From Variovorax paradoxus (GTDB lineage: Bacteria; Pseudomonadota; Gammaproteobacteria; Burkholderiales; Burkholderiaceae_C), in NCBI RefSeq assembly GCF_030811855.1, contig NZ_JAUSRN010000005.1:1-64000 (forward strand): a stretch of 64,000 nt of DNA. Direction: 5' to 3'. The notes beneath the pieces are model-generated. The model was not told where the DNA came from. It saw only the letters and a program-made list of their open reading frames with translations, and searched no databases. A program made the position numbers and the translations under genes. Numbering within the stretch: the first letter of the stretch is position 1; each line of letters begins with the position of its first letter. Below are positions 18,358-27,108 of the stretch, piece by piece.

Positions 18358-19344
18358 TTAGATCAGGTGCGCAACGCCGGCTTGCTCGCCTTGCAGCTCT
18401 TCCAGGGTCTTGTTGATTCGTTCCTGGCTGAAGGCGTCGATCTCGAGGCCTTCGACCAGCTTGTATTCGCCGTTTTCGCAGGTGACGGGGAAGCCGAACA
18501 TCGTGTCCTTCGGAATGCCGTACTGGCCGTCCGACGGGATGCCCATGGTGACCCACTTGCCGTTGGTGCCCAGGGCCCAGTCGCGCATGTGGTCGATGGC
18601 TGCGTTGGCGGCCGAGGCAGCCGACGACAGGCCACGTGCCTCGATGATGGCTGCGCCGCGTTTGCCGACAGTCGGCAGGAACACGTTCGCGTTCCATTCC
18701 TGGTCGTTGATCATCTTGGCGACGCTGTCGCCCTTGATGGTGGCAAAGCGGTAGTCGGCGTACATGGTGGGCGAGTGGTTGCCCCACACGACCAGCTTTT
18801 CGATGTCGGCCACGGGCTTGCCCGTCTTGGCAGCAATCTGGCTGGCAGCGCGGTTGTGGTCCAGGCGCAGCATGGCGGTGAAGTTCTTGCGCGGCAGATC
18901 AGGGGCGCTCTTCATCGCGATGTAGGCGTTGGTGTTGGCAGGGTTGCCGACCACCAGCACCTTGACGTTGCGGCTGGCAACGGCGTTCAGTGCCTTGCCC
19001 TGCGCCGTGAAGATGGCGCCGTTGACGGCCAGCAGCTCGGCACGCTCCATGCCCGGGCCGCGCGGACGCGAACCGACCAAGAGGGCGTAGTCGGCATCCT
19101 TGAAGGCGGTCATCGGGTCGCCGTGGGCTTCCATGCCGGCCAGCAGCGGGAAGGCGCAGTCGTCGAGCTCCATCATCACGCCCTTGAGGGCCTTCTGGGC
19201 CTTCTCGTCGGGGATTTCGAGCAGCTGAAGAATGACCGGCTGGTCTTTGCCGAGCATTTCGCCGGACGCGATACGGAACAACAGGGCGTAACCGATTTGG
19301 CCGGCGGCACCGGTGACGGCAACGCGGACGGGTTTTTTGCTCAT
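18358..19344 (-). CDS. mdh: Malate dehydrogenase
   Basis: A 328-residue NAD-dependent malate dehydrogenase of the LDH-like group with cytosolic-MDH features: [19 protein letters not shown] (nucleotide-binding loop), [15 protein letters not shown] (mobile loop arginines), [23 protein letters not shown] and [13 protein letters not shown] containing the catalytic His. It oxidises malate to oxaloacetate. First gene of the minus-strand group and divergent from the GntR regulator, with a 184-base gap that holds a palindromic operator candidate. Confidence 0.97.
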   Translation of the reverse strand: MSKKPVRVAVTGAAGQIGYALLFRIASGEMLGKDQPVILQLLEIPDEKAQKALKGVMMELDDCAFPLLAGMEAHGDPMTAFKDADYALLVGSRPRGPGMERAELLAVNGAIFTAQGKALNAVASRNVKVLVVGNPANTNAYIAMKSAPDLPRKNFTAMLRLDHNRAASQIAAKTGKPVADIEKLVVWGNHSPTMYADYRFATIKGDSVAKMINDQEWNANVFLPTVGKRGAAIIEARGLSSAASAANAAIDHMRDWALGTNGKWVTMGIPSDGQYGIPKDTMFGFPVTCENGEYKLVEGLEIDAFSQERINKTLEELQGEQAGVAHLI

Positions 19345-19409
19345 GGGAAGACTCCAGAAGGTGGTGAAACGGTATCGGCGGGCGCGCTTGGCGCCGACGG
19401 TGCTGCAGG

Positions 19410-19426
19410 GCGGGAATCCTTCCCGC
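19410..19426. repeat. Inverted repeat in the mdh leader
   Basis: GCGGGAA and TTCCCGC form a perfect 7-bp hairpin with a 3-base loop, 66 bases upstream of the mdh start. No T run follows on either strand, so it is not an obvious terminator. It could be part of the mdh leader structure or chance in GC-rich DNA. Confidence 0.4.
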
Positions 19427-19476
19427 GGCGCAGGCCGGCCCGCATTTTAAGCCGATTCGATCAACGCCGTCTTATG

Positions 19477-19488
19477 TCTTATATAAGA
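19477..19488. promoter_or_regulatory. Palindromic operator candidate TCTTATATAAGA in the mdh/gntR divergent region
   Basis: A perfect 12-bp AT palindrome stands out from the surrounding GC-rich DNA, and its left half is repeated just upstream (CTTATG then TCTTAT). Short AT-rich palindromes of this size next to a gntR gene are typical autoregulatory sites of GntR/HutC-type regulators. It ends one base before an ATG (19490) in the gntR frame, which favours use of the later ATG at 19529. Binding is inferred. Confidence 0.6.
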
Positions 19489-19528
19489 TATGCTCGGAGG
19501 TTCCGCCACGGCGCACCCCACCGCTGCC

Positions 19529-20287
19529 ATGAATGCCGCCAACGTCCTCGAAGATTCCGCGACGCCCTCCTTCAGTCCGCTCTACCAGCAGATCAAGACA
19601 TTGATCCTGCAGAGCCTGCAGGCCGGCGAGTGGAAGCCGGGCGAGCCCATTCCGAGCGAGATGGACCTGGCGGTGCGCTATCGCGTGAGCCAGGGCACGG
19701 TGCGCAAGGCCATCGACGAACTCTCGGCCGAAAACCTCGTGGTGCGGCGCCAGGGCAAGGGCACCTTCGTCGCCACGCATGCCGAGCAGCATGTGCAGTA
19801 CCGCTTTCTCAAGCTCGTGCCCGACGTCGGCACCCCGAGCACCGAAGGCCCCGCCGAGCGCACCATCGTCGACTGCCGCCGCCAGCGTGCCTCGGCCGAC
19901 GTGGCGCGTGCGCTGGGCCTGCGCACCGGCGATGCGGTGCTGCAGGTGCGACGCGTGCTCGCCTACGGGGGCGTGCCCACCATCCTCGAAGACCTCTGGC
20001 TGCCCGGTGCGCCCTTCAAGGGCCTCACCGCCGAGCGGCTGCGTGCCTGGCCGGGCCCGATGTACGCCATGTTCGAAACAGAGTTCGGCGTGCGCATGGT
20101 GCGCGCCGAAGAAAAGATCCGCGCCGTGCTGCCCGATGCGGAGCAAGCGGCGCTGCTCGACGTGTCACTGCAAATGCCTTTGCTGAGCGTGGAGCGCCTG
20201 GCGCACACGTACCACGACATGCCGATGGAATTGCGCCGCGGCCTCTATCGCACCGACACGCACCACTACCGCAACCAGCTCGGCTGA
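19529..20287 (+). CDS. GntR-family (HutC-type) transcriptional regulator
   Basis: A 252-residue regulator. The winged helix is at about residues 14-80 (PLYQQIKTLILQSLQAGEWK, IPSEMDLAVRYRVSQGTVRK, RRQGKGTFVATH). The C-terminal UTRA-type effector domain follows (RVLAYGGVPTILEDLWLPG, RMVRAEEKIRAVLPD, LLSVERLAHTY, TDTHHYRNQL). The ATG at 19529 is chosen because the earlier ATG at 19490 touches the palindrome; neither has a clear ribosome site. Located between mdh and sdhC, it probably controls one or both TCA-cycle operons, an arrangement known in betaproteobacteria. Confidence 0.85.
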   Translation: MNAANVLEDSATPSFSPLYQQIKTLILQSLQAGEWKPGEPIPSEMDLAVRYRVSQGTVRKAIDELSAENLVVRRQGKGTFVATHAEQHVQYRFLKLVPDVGTPSTEGPAERTIVDCRRQRASADVARALGLRTGDAVLQVRRVLAYGGVPTILEDLWLPGAPFKGLTAERLRAWPGPMYAMFETEFGVRMVRAEEKIRAVLPDAEQAALLDVSLQMPLLSVERLAHTYHDMPMELRRGLYRTDTHHYRNQLG

Positions 20288-20519
20288 GATTCATCCAGAT
20301 GACTTGCCGACCCAACTGCGCCGAAGCGCCCGCGACCCGCGCGCAGCACGCTACCAACTCAATAGCATCCGACTGCAGCGCGGCCCCGTCACGGGCACCG
20401 CCGCCGGGCAATGGTGCATTGCAATAGAATTTTGCGTTGTTTGCATTCCGCAGAAGAAACAAAAGCGTTCGCTCTCAGAACATCAGAACAAGCCACCAAG
20501 CCACGAAAGCCTTCCCCCA

Positions 20520-20966
20520 ATGTCAGAGCTTGCAACCCCTCCCCGGCCACCGCGCCGCGAATTCCGAAACATCAACGCCTTCACCGATCTCACGACCTAC
20601 CGGTTGCCGCCGGCCGGCATCGTGTCGATCCTGCACCGCGTAAGCGGCGTCCTCATGTTCCTGCTGCTGCCGTTCATCATCTGGATGTTCGACACCTCCC
20701 TCTCGTCCGACTATTCGTTCGCCAGGTTCAAGGCCGCCTTCAGCAGCGGCCTTGGTTTCGTTCCGGGCTGGTTCTTGAAGCTGGTGGTTCTCGCGCTGAT
20801 CTGGGCCTACCTGCACCACTTCATCGCCGGCCTGCGCCACCTCTGGATGGACGTGAGCCACGCCGCCGTCACCAAGGAGTTCGGACACAGCTCCGCCCTG
20901 GTCACGCTGGTCCTGAGCGTTTTGCTCACCGTGGTGCTCGGCGCCAAGCTGTTCGGCCTGTACTGA
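20520..20966 (+). CDS. sdhC: Succinate dehydrogenase cytochrome b556 subunit
   Basis: A 148-residue membrane subunit of complex II. Typical motifs are RPPRREFRNINAF, the segment IVSILHRVSGVLMFLLLP with Ser/Arg of the quinone site, and LHHFIAGLRHLWMD with the haem-ligand His. Three hydrophobic spans are visible. First gene of sdhCDAB; the 232 bases before it contain no gene and no clear operator copy. Confidence 0.95.
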   Translation: MSELATPPRPPRREFRNINAFTDLTTYRLPPAGIVSILHRVSGVLMFLLLPFIIWMFDTSLSSDYSFARFKAAFSSGLGFVPGWFLKLVVLALIWAYLHHFIAGLRHLWMDVSHAAVTKEFGHSSALVTLVLSVLLTVVLGAKLFGLY

Positions 20967-20979
20967 GAAGGAGCCAACC

Positions 20980-21345
20980 ATGTCTGTGAATTACGGCTCC
21001 AAGCGCATCGTCGTCGGCGCACATTACGGTTTGCGCGACTGGCTCAGCCAGCGCATCACGGGCGGCCTGATGGCGCTCTTCACGATCATCCTGCTCGCAC
21101 AGCTGATCTTCACGCGTGGCCCCATCGGCTACGACCTCTGGGCCGGCATCTTCGCCGCGCAGTGGATGAAGGTGCTGACCTTCTCCGTGATCGTTTCCCT
21201 GCTCTATCACGTGTGGGTTGGCATGCGCGACGTGTGGATGGACTACGTCCAGCCCGTCGGCATTCGCCTCGCCCTGCAAATTTTCACCATCGTCTGGCTT
21301 GTCGGTTGTGCGGGTTGGGCCATTCAAGTGCTTTGGAAGATCTGA
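20980..21345 (+). CDS. sdhD: Succinate dehydrogenase hydrophobic membrane anchor subunit
   Basis: A 121-residue, three-span membrane anchor. GAHYGLRDWLSQRITGGLMA and LLYHVWVGMRDVWMDYVQP carry the residues that usually take part in haem and quinone binding. AAGGAG precedes the ATG; sdhC ends 13 bases upstream. Confidence 0.93.
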   Translation: MSVNYGSKRIVVGAHYGLRDWLSQRITGGLMALFTIILLAQLIFTRGPIGYDLWAGIFAAQWMKVLTFSVIVSLLYHVWVGMRDVWMDYVQPVGIRLALQIFTIVWLVGCAGWAIQVLWKI

Positions 21346-21358
21346 CCCCGTCCCCACC

Positions 21359-23167
21359 ATGACCTACACAAAAGACCAAATCACCAAGCGCAAGTTCGAC
21401 GTCGTCATCGTCGGTGCCGGCGGCTCCGGCATGCGCGCCTCGCTGCAACTGGCCCGCGCGGGCCTGAACGTGGCGGTGCTCTCCAAGGTGTTCCCGACCC
21501 GTTCGCACACCGTGGCTGCCCAAGGCGGCGTGGGCGCATCGCTCGGCAACATGAGCGAGGACAACTGGCACTACCACTTCTACGACACGATCAAGGGTTC
21601 CGACTGGCTCGGCGACCAGGACGCGATCGAGTTCATGTGCCGCGAAGCCCCGAAGGTCGTGTACGAGCTCGAGCACTTCGGCATGCCCTTCGACCGCAAT
21701 CCCGACGGCACCATCTACCAGCGTCCGTTCGGCGGCCACACCGCCAACTACGGTGAAAAGCCCGTGCAGCGCGCCTGCGCCGCGGCCGACCGCACCGGCC
21801 ACGCAATGCTGCACACGCTCTACCAAAAGAACGTCGAAGCCCGCACCCAGTTCTTCGTCGAGTGGATGGCCCTCGACCTGATCCGCGACGCCGAAGGCGA
21901 CGTGGTCGGCGTCACGGCACTCGAAATGGAAACCGGCGACCTGCACATCCTGCAGGCCAAGACCGTGTTGCTGGCCACCGGCGGTGCCGGCCGCATCTTC
22001 CAGGCCTCGACCAACGCCTTCATCAACACCGGCGACGGCCTCGGCATGGCCGCGCGCTCGGGCATTCCGCTGCAGGACATGGAGTTCTGGCAGTTCCACC
22101 CGACCGGCGTGGCCGGCGCCGGTGTGCTGCTGACCGAAGGCTGCCGCGGCGAAGGTGCCATCTTGCTGAACAGCAACGGTGAACGCTTCATGGAGCGCTA
22201 TGCGCCCACCCTGAAGGACTTGGCACCGCGCGACTTCGTCTCGCGCTCGATGGACCAGGAAATCAAGGAAGGCCGCGGCTGTGGTCCCAACAAGGACTAC
22301 GTGCTGCTGAAGCTCGACCACCTCGGTGCCGAGACCATCCACAAGCGCCTGCCTTCGGTGTACGAGATCGGCGTCAACTTCGCCAACGTCGACATCACCA
22401 AGGAACCGATTCCCGTCGTGCCGACCATCCACTACCAGATGGGCGGCATCCCCACCAACATCAACGGCCAGGTCGTGGTTCAGCAAGGCGAACAGAACAG
22501 CGCCGTGGTGAACGGCCTCTATGCCGTGGGCGAATGCTCCTGCGTGAGCGTGCACGGCGCCAACCGCCTGGGCACCAACTCGCTGCTCGACCTGCTGGTG
22601 TTCGGCCGCGCGGCCGGCAACCACATCGTTGAATTCAACGACAAGCTGAAAGAGCACAAGCCGCTGCCGGCCGATGCCGCCGACCGCACGCTGGAGCGCC
22701 TGAACCGGCTCGAAGCAGCCACCGGCGGCGAGTACGCGCAGGACGTGGCGGGCGAGATCCGCGCCGTCATGCAGCAGCACGCCGCCGTGTTCCGCAAGCA
22801 GTCCTCGATGGACGAAGGCGTGGTCAAGATCGCTGCCGTGCGCGAGCGCGTCAACGCCATCGGCCTCAAGGACAAGTCCAAGGTGTTCAACACCGCGCGC
22901 ATCGAAGCGCTTGAAGTCGACAACCTGATCGAAGTGGCGCAAGCCACGATGGTCTCGGCCGCCGCCCGCAAGGAATGCCGCGGCGCGCACACCGTCGAAG
23001 ACTACGAACGCCCGGCCGACGACCCGGTCGCGCCGCTCGGCCGCGACGACGCCAACTGGATGAAGCACACGCTCTGGTACAGCCAGGACAACCGCCTCTC
23101 CTACAAGCCGGTCAATCTCAAGCCGCTGACGGTCGACTCCGTTCCTCCCAAGGTCCGTACGTTCTAA
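21359..23167 (+). CDS. sdhA: Succinate dehydrogenase flavoprotein subunit
   Basis: A 602-residue FAD protein. Features: VVIVGAGGSGMRASLQLA (dinucleotide fold), VFPTRSHTVAAQGG (covalent FAD His), FHPTGVAGAGVLLTEGCRGE, the active-site region RDFVSRSMDQEI, HYQMGGIPTN and CVSVHGANRLGTNSLLDLLVF. It oxidises succinate to fumarate on the cytoplasmic face of complex II. The start at 21359 follows sdhD by 13 bases without a clear ribosome-binding site. Confidence 0.97.
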   Translation: MTYTKDQITKRKFDVVIVGAGGSGMRASLQLARAGLNVAVLSKVFPTRSHTVAAQGGVGASLGNMSEDNWHYHFYDTIKGSDWLGDQDAIEFMCREAPKVVYELEHFGMPFDRNPDGTIYQRPFGGHTANYGEKPVQRACAAADRTGHAMLHTLYQKNVEARTQFFVEWMALDLIRDAEGDVVGVTALEMETGDLHILQAKTVLLATGGAGRIFQASTNAFINTGDGLGMAARSGIPLQDMEFWQFHPTGVAGAGVLLTEGCRGEGAILLNSNGERFMERYAPTLKDLAPRDFVSRSMDQEIKEGRGCGPNKDYVLLKLDHLGAETIHKRLPSVYEIGVNFANVDITKEPIPVVPTIHYQMGGIPTNINGQVVVQQGEQNSAVVNGLYAVGECSCVSVHGANRLGTNSLLDLLVFGRAAGNHIVEFNDKLKEHKPLPADAADRTLERLNRLEAATGGEYAQDVAGEIRAVMQQHAAVFRKQSSMDEGVVKIAAVRERVNAIGLKDKSKVFNTARIEALEVDNLIEVAQATMVSAAARKECRGAHTVEDYERPADDPVAPLGRDDANWMKHTLWYSQDNRLSYKPVNLKPLTVDSVPPKVRTF

Positions 23168-23194
23168 ACAAGAACAACATCACAAGGTTTCACG

Positions 23195-23896
23195 ATGAAG
23201 CGCACATTCCAGATCTACCGCTACGACCCGGACAAGGACGCCAAGCCCTACATGCAGACGATCGAGATCGAACTCGACGGCCATGAGCGCATGCTGCTCG
23301 ACGCCCTGATGAAGCTCAAGGCGCAAGATCCCACGCTGTCGTTCCGCCGCTCGTGCCGTGAAGGCGTCTGCGGTTCCGACGCGATGAACATCAACGGCAA
23401 GAACGGCCTCGCCTGCCTGACCAACATGCTCACGCTCAAGGGCACGATTGTGTTGAAGCCGCTGCCGGGCCTGCCGGTGATCCGCGACCTGATCGTGGAC
23501 ATGACGCAGTTCTTCAAGCAGTACAACTCGATCAAGCCGTACCTGCAGAACGACAACGTGCCGCCCGAGAAAGAGCGCCTGCAGTCACCCGAAGAGCGCG
23601 ATGAGCTCAACGGCCTGTACGAGTGCATTCTGTGCGCGAGCTGTTCCACCAGCTGCCCCAGCTTCTGGTGGAACCCCGACAAGTTCGTGGGCCCGGCAGG
23701 CCTGCTGCAGGCCTACCGCTTCATCGCCGACAGCCGCGACGAAGCTACCGCCGAGCGCCTGGACAACCTCGAAGACCCGTACCGCCTGTTCCGCTGCCAC
23801 ACGATCATGAACTGCGTCGACGTGTGCCCCAAGAACCTGAATCCCACCAAGGCGATCGGCAAGATCAAGGAATTGATGGTGCGCCGCGCCATCTGA
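23195..23896 (+). CDS. sdhB: Succinate dehydrogenase iron-sulfur subunit
   Basis: A 233-residue protein with the three cluster motifs in order: SFRRSCREGVCGSDAMNING and LACL for the [2Fe-2S] centre, then CILCASCSTSCPSFWWN and CHTIMNCVDVCPKNLNP for the [4Fe-4S] and [3Fe-4S] centres. It passes electrons from SdhA to the membrane quinone site. Start preceded by AAGG. Confidence 0.97.
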   Translation: MKRTFQIYRYDPDKDAKPYMQTIEIELDGHERMLLDALMKLKAQDPTLSFRRSCREGVCGSDAMNINGKNGLACLTNMLTLKGTIVLKPLPGLPVIRDLIVDMTQFFKQYNSIKPYLQNDNVPPEKERLQSPEERDELNGLYECILCASCSTSCPSFWWNPDKFVGPAGLLQAYRFIADSRDEATAERLDNLEDPYRLFRCHTIMNCVDVCPKNLNPTKAIGKIKELMVRRAI

Positions 23897-23914
23897 ACTT
23901 TTGCCGGAGAAACC

Positions 23915-24238
23915 ATGCAAACCGCCGCCGAACTCGCACAGCCGATCAGCGAACGAGCGCTGAGCAAGCTGAAATGGCGCTGCCGGCGCGGCTTGTTAGA
24001 GAACGACCTGTTCATCGCCCGCTTCTTCGAGCGGCACGAATCCCACATGACCAACGGCCAGGCGGGAGCGATGGAGACATTGATGGACCTGTCGGACAAC
24101 GACCTCCTCGATCTTCTGCTGCGAAGAAAGGAGCCCGAGCCCGCATGGGCCGGGGCCGAGGTGGTCGAACTGCTGCAGTTGATGCGTACCGACGGCGCAC
24201 AGCGTCCCGCAACCTCCGTTTCCTCTTCGCCCTCCTGA
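23915..24238 (+). CDS. sdhE: FAD assembly factor SdhE
   Basis: A 107-residue protein. KLKWRCRRGLLENDLFIARF contains the RGxxE motif of SdhE (YgfY), which helps covalent attachment of FAD to SdhA. METLMDLSDNDLLDLLLRRK completes the family core; the Ser/Thr-rich tail is variable. It sits between sdhB and gltA, as in many Burkholderiales. Confidence 0.93.
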   Translation: MQTAAELAQPISERALSKLKWRCRRGLLENDLFIARFFERHESHMTNGQAGAMETLMDLSDNDLLDLLLRRKEPEPAWAGAEVVELLQLMRTDGAQRPATSVSSSPS

Positions 24239-24262
24239 ATACTCCTCTGAAAGAAACCCGAA

Positions 24263-25573
24263 ATGAAAGCTTCCGATATCAAGGCCACGCTGTCGTTCAG
24301 CAACGGTGGTGACAGCGTCGAACTGCCGATCTACAAGGGCACCGTCGGCCCCGACGTGATCGACATCCGCAAGCTGTATGCGCAGACCGGCATGTTCACC
24401 TACGACCCGGGTTTCATGTCGACGGCCGCGTGCCAGTCGGCCATCACGTACATCGACGGCGACAAGGGCGAACTGCTGTACCGCGGCTACCCCATCGAGC
24501 AACTCGCAACCAACTGCGACTTCCTCGAAACCTGCCATCTGCTGCTGTACGGCGAGCTGCCGGACCAGGCCAAGAAGACCAACTTCACCAAGCTCGTGAC
24601 CAACCACACGATGGTCAATGAGCAGATGCAGTTCTTCCTGCGCGGCTTCCGCCGCGACGCACACCCGATGGCCATCATGACCGGCCTGGTGGGCGCACTG
24701 TCGGCCTTCTATCACGACAGCACGGACATCAACAATCCCGAGCACCGCGAGATCGCCGCGATCCGCCTGATCGCGAAGATGCCCACGCTCGTGGCCATGG
24801 CCTATAAGTACACCGTGGGCCAGCCCTACATGTACCCGAAGAACGAACTCAGCTATGCGGGCAACTTCCTGCACATGATGTTCGCGACGCCTTGCGAAGA
24901 GTACAAGGTGAACCCGGTGCTCGAGCGCGCGCTCGACCGCATCTTCATCTTGCACGCGGACCACGAGCAGAACGCATCGACCTCGACCGTGCGCCTGTGC
25001 GGCTCGTCGGGCACCAACCCCTTCGCGGCCATTGCGGCCGGCGTGGCTTGCCTCTGGGGCCCGGCCCACGGCGGCGCCAACGAAGCGGCGCTCAACATGC
25101 TCTACGACATTCAGAAGGAAGGTGGCGTGGAGAAGATTGGCGAGTTCATCAAGAAGGTCAAGGACAAGAACTCGAACGTCAAGCTCATGGGCTTTGGCCA
25201 CCGCGTGTACAAGAACTACGACCCGCGCGCCAAGCTGATGCAGGAGACCTGCAACGAAGTGCTGACCGAGCTGGGCCTGGAACAGGACCCGCTCTTCAAG
25301 CTGGCCAAGGAACTGGAAAAGATCGCCCTGGAAGACGAGTACTTCGTGTCGCGCAAGCTCTACCCGAACGTCGACTTCTATTCGGGCATCGTGCAGCGCG
25401 CCATCGGGATCCCGGTGCCGCTGTTCACCGCGATCTTCGCGCTGGCCCGCACCGTCGGCTGGATTGCCCAGCTGAACGAAATGATCGGCGACCCCGAGTA
25501 CAAGATCGGCCGCCCGCGCCAGCTGTTCGAAGGCTCGCCCAAGCGCGACGTCAAGCCCATCGGCCAACGCTGA
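24263..25573 (+). CDS. gltA: Citrate synthase
   Basis: A 436-residue type II citrate synthase. Active-site motifs: [14 protein letters not shown] (first catalytic His), [25 protein letters not shown] with His313, and [13 protein letters not shown] with the catalytic Asp. It condenses oxaloacetate with acetyl-CoA. Last gene of the sdh group and followed by a strong terminator. Confidence 0.97.
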   Translation: MKASDIKATLSFSNGGDSVELPIYKGTVGPDVIDIRKLYAQTGMFTYDPGFMSTAACQSAITYIDGDKGELLYRGYPIEQLATNCDFLETCHLLLYGELPDQAKKTNFTKLVTNHTMVNEQMQFFLRGFRRDAHPMAIMTGLVGALSAFYHDSTDINNPEHREIAAIRLIAKMPTLVAMAYKYTVGQPYMYPKNELSYAGNFLHMMFATPCEEYKVNPVLERALDRIFILHADHEQNASTSTVRLCGSSGTNPFAAIAAGVACLWGPAHGGANEAALNMLYDIQKEGGVEKIGEFIKKVKDKNSNVKLMGFGHRVYKNYDPRAKLMQETCNEVLTELGLEQDPLFKLAKELEKIALEDEYFVSRKLYPNVDFYSGIVQRAIGIPVPLFTAIFALARTVGWIAQLNEMIGDPEYKIGRPRQLFEGSPKRDVKPIGQR

Positions 25574-25597
25574 AGGCGCCCCGACGCTCACCCTGGA

Positions 25598-25621
25598 AAG
25601 CTGCCCTCGGGCAGCTTTTTT
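25598..25621 (+). terminator. Intrinsic terminator after gltA
   Basis: AAGCTGCC (25598-25605) pairs with GGCAGCTT (25610-25617) around a 4-base loop, and the stem runs directly into a T tract ending at 25621. It lies 25 bases past the gltA stop. Confidence 0.93.
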
Positions 25622-25719
25622 GCGTCTTGGCTGACAGGGCCGGCGGCGCGGGGTCGGTACGTTGTGCATCGGAGGCCCGGCTTCGGGTCGCCTTTTTCAA
25701 CGCCTTCAGGAGACCCGTC

Positions 25720-25860
25720 ATGAAGCAAATTGCCGCGCTGATCGCCGTCGCTTTCGCACTCGCCGTCCCGCTGGGTGGCTGCAACACCTTCCGGGGTGCA
25801 GGCCAGGACATCCAGAAAAGTGGCGAAAAGGTCGAGGACGCCGCCAAGAAGCGCCAGTAG
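25720..25860 (+). CDS. Entericidin A/B-family small lipoprotein
   Basis: A 46-residue lipoprotein: signal MKQIAALIAVAFALAVPLGGC with lipobox LGGC, then the short family body (TFRGAGQDIQKSGEKVEDAA). AGGAGA lies 6-7 bases before the ATG. Entericidin-type lipoproteins were described in enterobacteria as a small toxin/antidote pair linked to envelope stress; most single homologues have no tested role. A separate transcription unit after the gltA terminator is likely. Confidence 0.88.
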   Translation: MKQIAALIAVAFALAVPLGGCNTFRGAGQDIQKSGEKVEDAAKKRQ

Positions 25861-25936
25861 GCACTCCGGGCCTTCCGGCCTTTTGAAACTCGCGGGCTGG
25901 ACTGGACGACAGCTCACGCTCCGCGCAGATCCAGCG

Positions 25937-25976
25937 CACGCCTCGCCCCTCGCTTCAGTGCGAGGTGCGGGGCGTG
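25937..25976. repeat. Long inverted repeat between the entericidin and lysR genes
   Basis: Two 17-base arms (25937-25953 and 25960-25976) pair with one G:T wobble and one mismatch around a 6-base loop. No strong T run follows on the + strand (GTTGTCATTTGG). It may be a factor-independent terminator of poor type for the entericidin gene or a dispersed palindromic element. The rest of the 229-base gap shows nothing else distinct. Confidence 0.65.
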
Positions 25977-26089
25977 TTGTCATTTGGGGCGACTGAGACT
26001 CCTCGCCCCAGGGCAACAAACCCATCGCACATGACGATGGCAGCCTAGCCAAAACCCTGGGAAAATGGGCGAACTCATCGCCAGACGCG

Positions 26090-27058
26090 ATGTCAACAAG
26101 CCCCATGAGCACTTCCGAACGCAACTTCGCCCGGCGCATCGACCTCACGTCGCTGCAGCTGTTCGTGGCCGTGTGCGAACTCGGCAGCATCGGGCGCGCG
26201 GCGGAACGCGAATTCATTGCCGCCTCGGCTATCAGCAAGCGGCTGTCCGACCTCGAAGCCACCCTGGGCACCGCCCTCCTCTACCGCCACGCGCGCGGGG
26301 TCGATCTTTCGCCCGCGGGCGAAAGCCTGCTGCACCATGCGCGTTCGGTGCTCTACAGCCTCGAGAAGATGCAGGGCGAACTCAGCGAATACGCCGAGGG
26401 CGTGCGCGGCCACGTGCGGGTGCATGCCAACATTTCGGCCATCGTTCAGTTTCTTCCCGAGGATCTGGGAGCCTTCACGCGCGAGCATGACGCGATCAAG
26501 ATCGATCTCGAGGAGCACCTGAGCGCCGAGGTGGTGCGCGCGGTGCAGGAAGGCGCCGCGGATTTAGGCATCTGCCACGTTCCTGACGGTACCAATGAGC
26601 TGCAGACGCTGCCCTACCGCCACGACCGGCTGGCGTTGATCGTGCCGGCCGCGCATCCGCTGGCTGCACAGGGTCCGATCGATTTCAGCGCCTCGCTCGA
26701 CTTCGACCACGTCGGCCTGCACACCAACAGCTCGATCTACGTGGCCATGCACCAGGCCGCCGTGGAGGCCGGCCGCAGCGTCAAGCTGCGCATCCACGTG
26801 ACCGGGCTCGACGCCATGTGCCGCATGATCGACAACGGTTTGGGCATTGGCGTGATGCCGCAGCGCGCGTTCGAACTGCTGCAAGCGGGTATTGGCAGCC
26901 GCCTGTGCAGCGTGGCGCTGAACGACGCCTGGTCGAACCGCGAAATACGTCTGGTGGCGCGCGACTTCTCGACCCTGCCGGTGGCCGCTCGCACGCTGGT
27001 GAACCACCTGCACACGCCTCTGGCCGCTCACGATGCCGTCGAGCCGCTTTTCGCATAG
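26090..27058 (+). CDS. LysR-family transcriptional regulator
   Basis: A 322-residue regulator. The N-terminal HTH ([40 protein letters not shown]) is typical of LysR, as is the substrate-binding domain after about residue 95. A second ATG at 26105 is an equally good start. It lies 50 bases upstream of leuC in the same direction. Co-orientation means it may be read through into leuC; its target is not known from sequence. Confidence 0.88.
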   Translation: MSTSPMSTSERNFARRIDLTSLQLFVAVCELGSIGRAAEREFIAASAISKRLSDLEATLGTALLYRHARGVDLSPAGESLLHHARSVLYSLEKMQGELSEYAEGVRGHVRVHANISAIVQFLPEDLGAFTREHDAIKIDLEEHLSAEVVRAVQEGAADLGICHVPDGTNELQTLPYRHDRLALIVPAAHPLAAQGPIDFSASLDFDHVGLHTNSSIYVAMHQAAVEAGRSVKLRIHVTGLDAMCRMIDNGLGIGVMPQRAFELLQAGIGSRLCSVALNDAWSNREIRLVARDFSTLPVAARTLVNHLHTPLAAHDAVEPLFA

Positions 27059-27108
27059 CGCATCAGAAAACAAGACAATTCACCTCCCCACGAAAGCAAG
27101 AGACCGAC

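Noticed and set aside
19490-19528. gntR start at 19490
   Set aside because: The ATG directly abuts the palindromic site, leaving no room for a leader or ribosome site; 19529 gives a normal GntR N-terminus. Not fully excluded.
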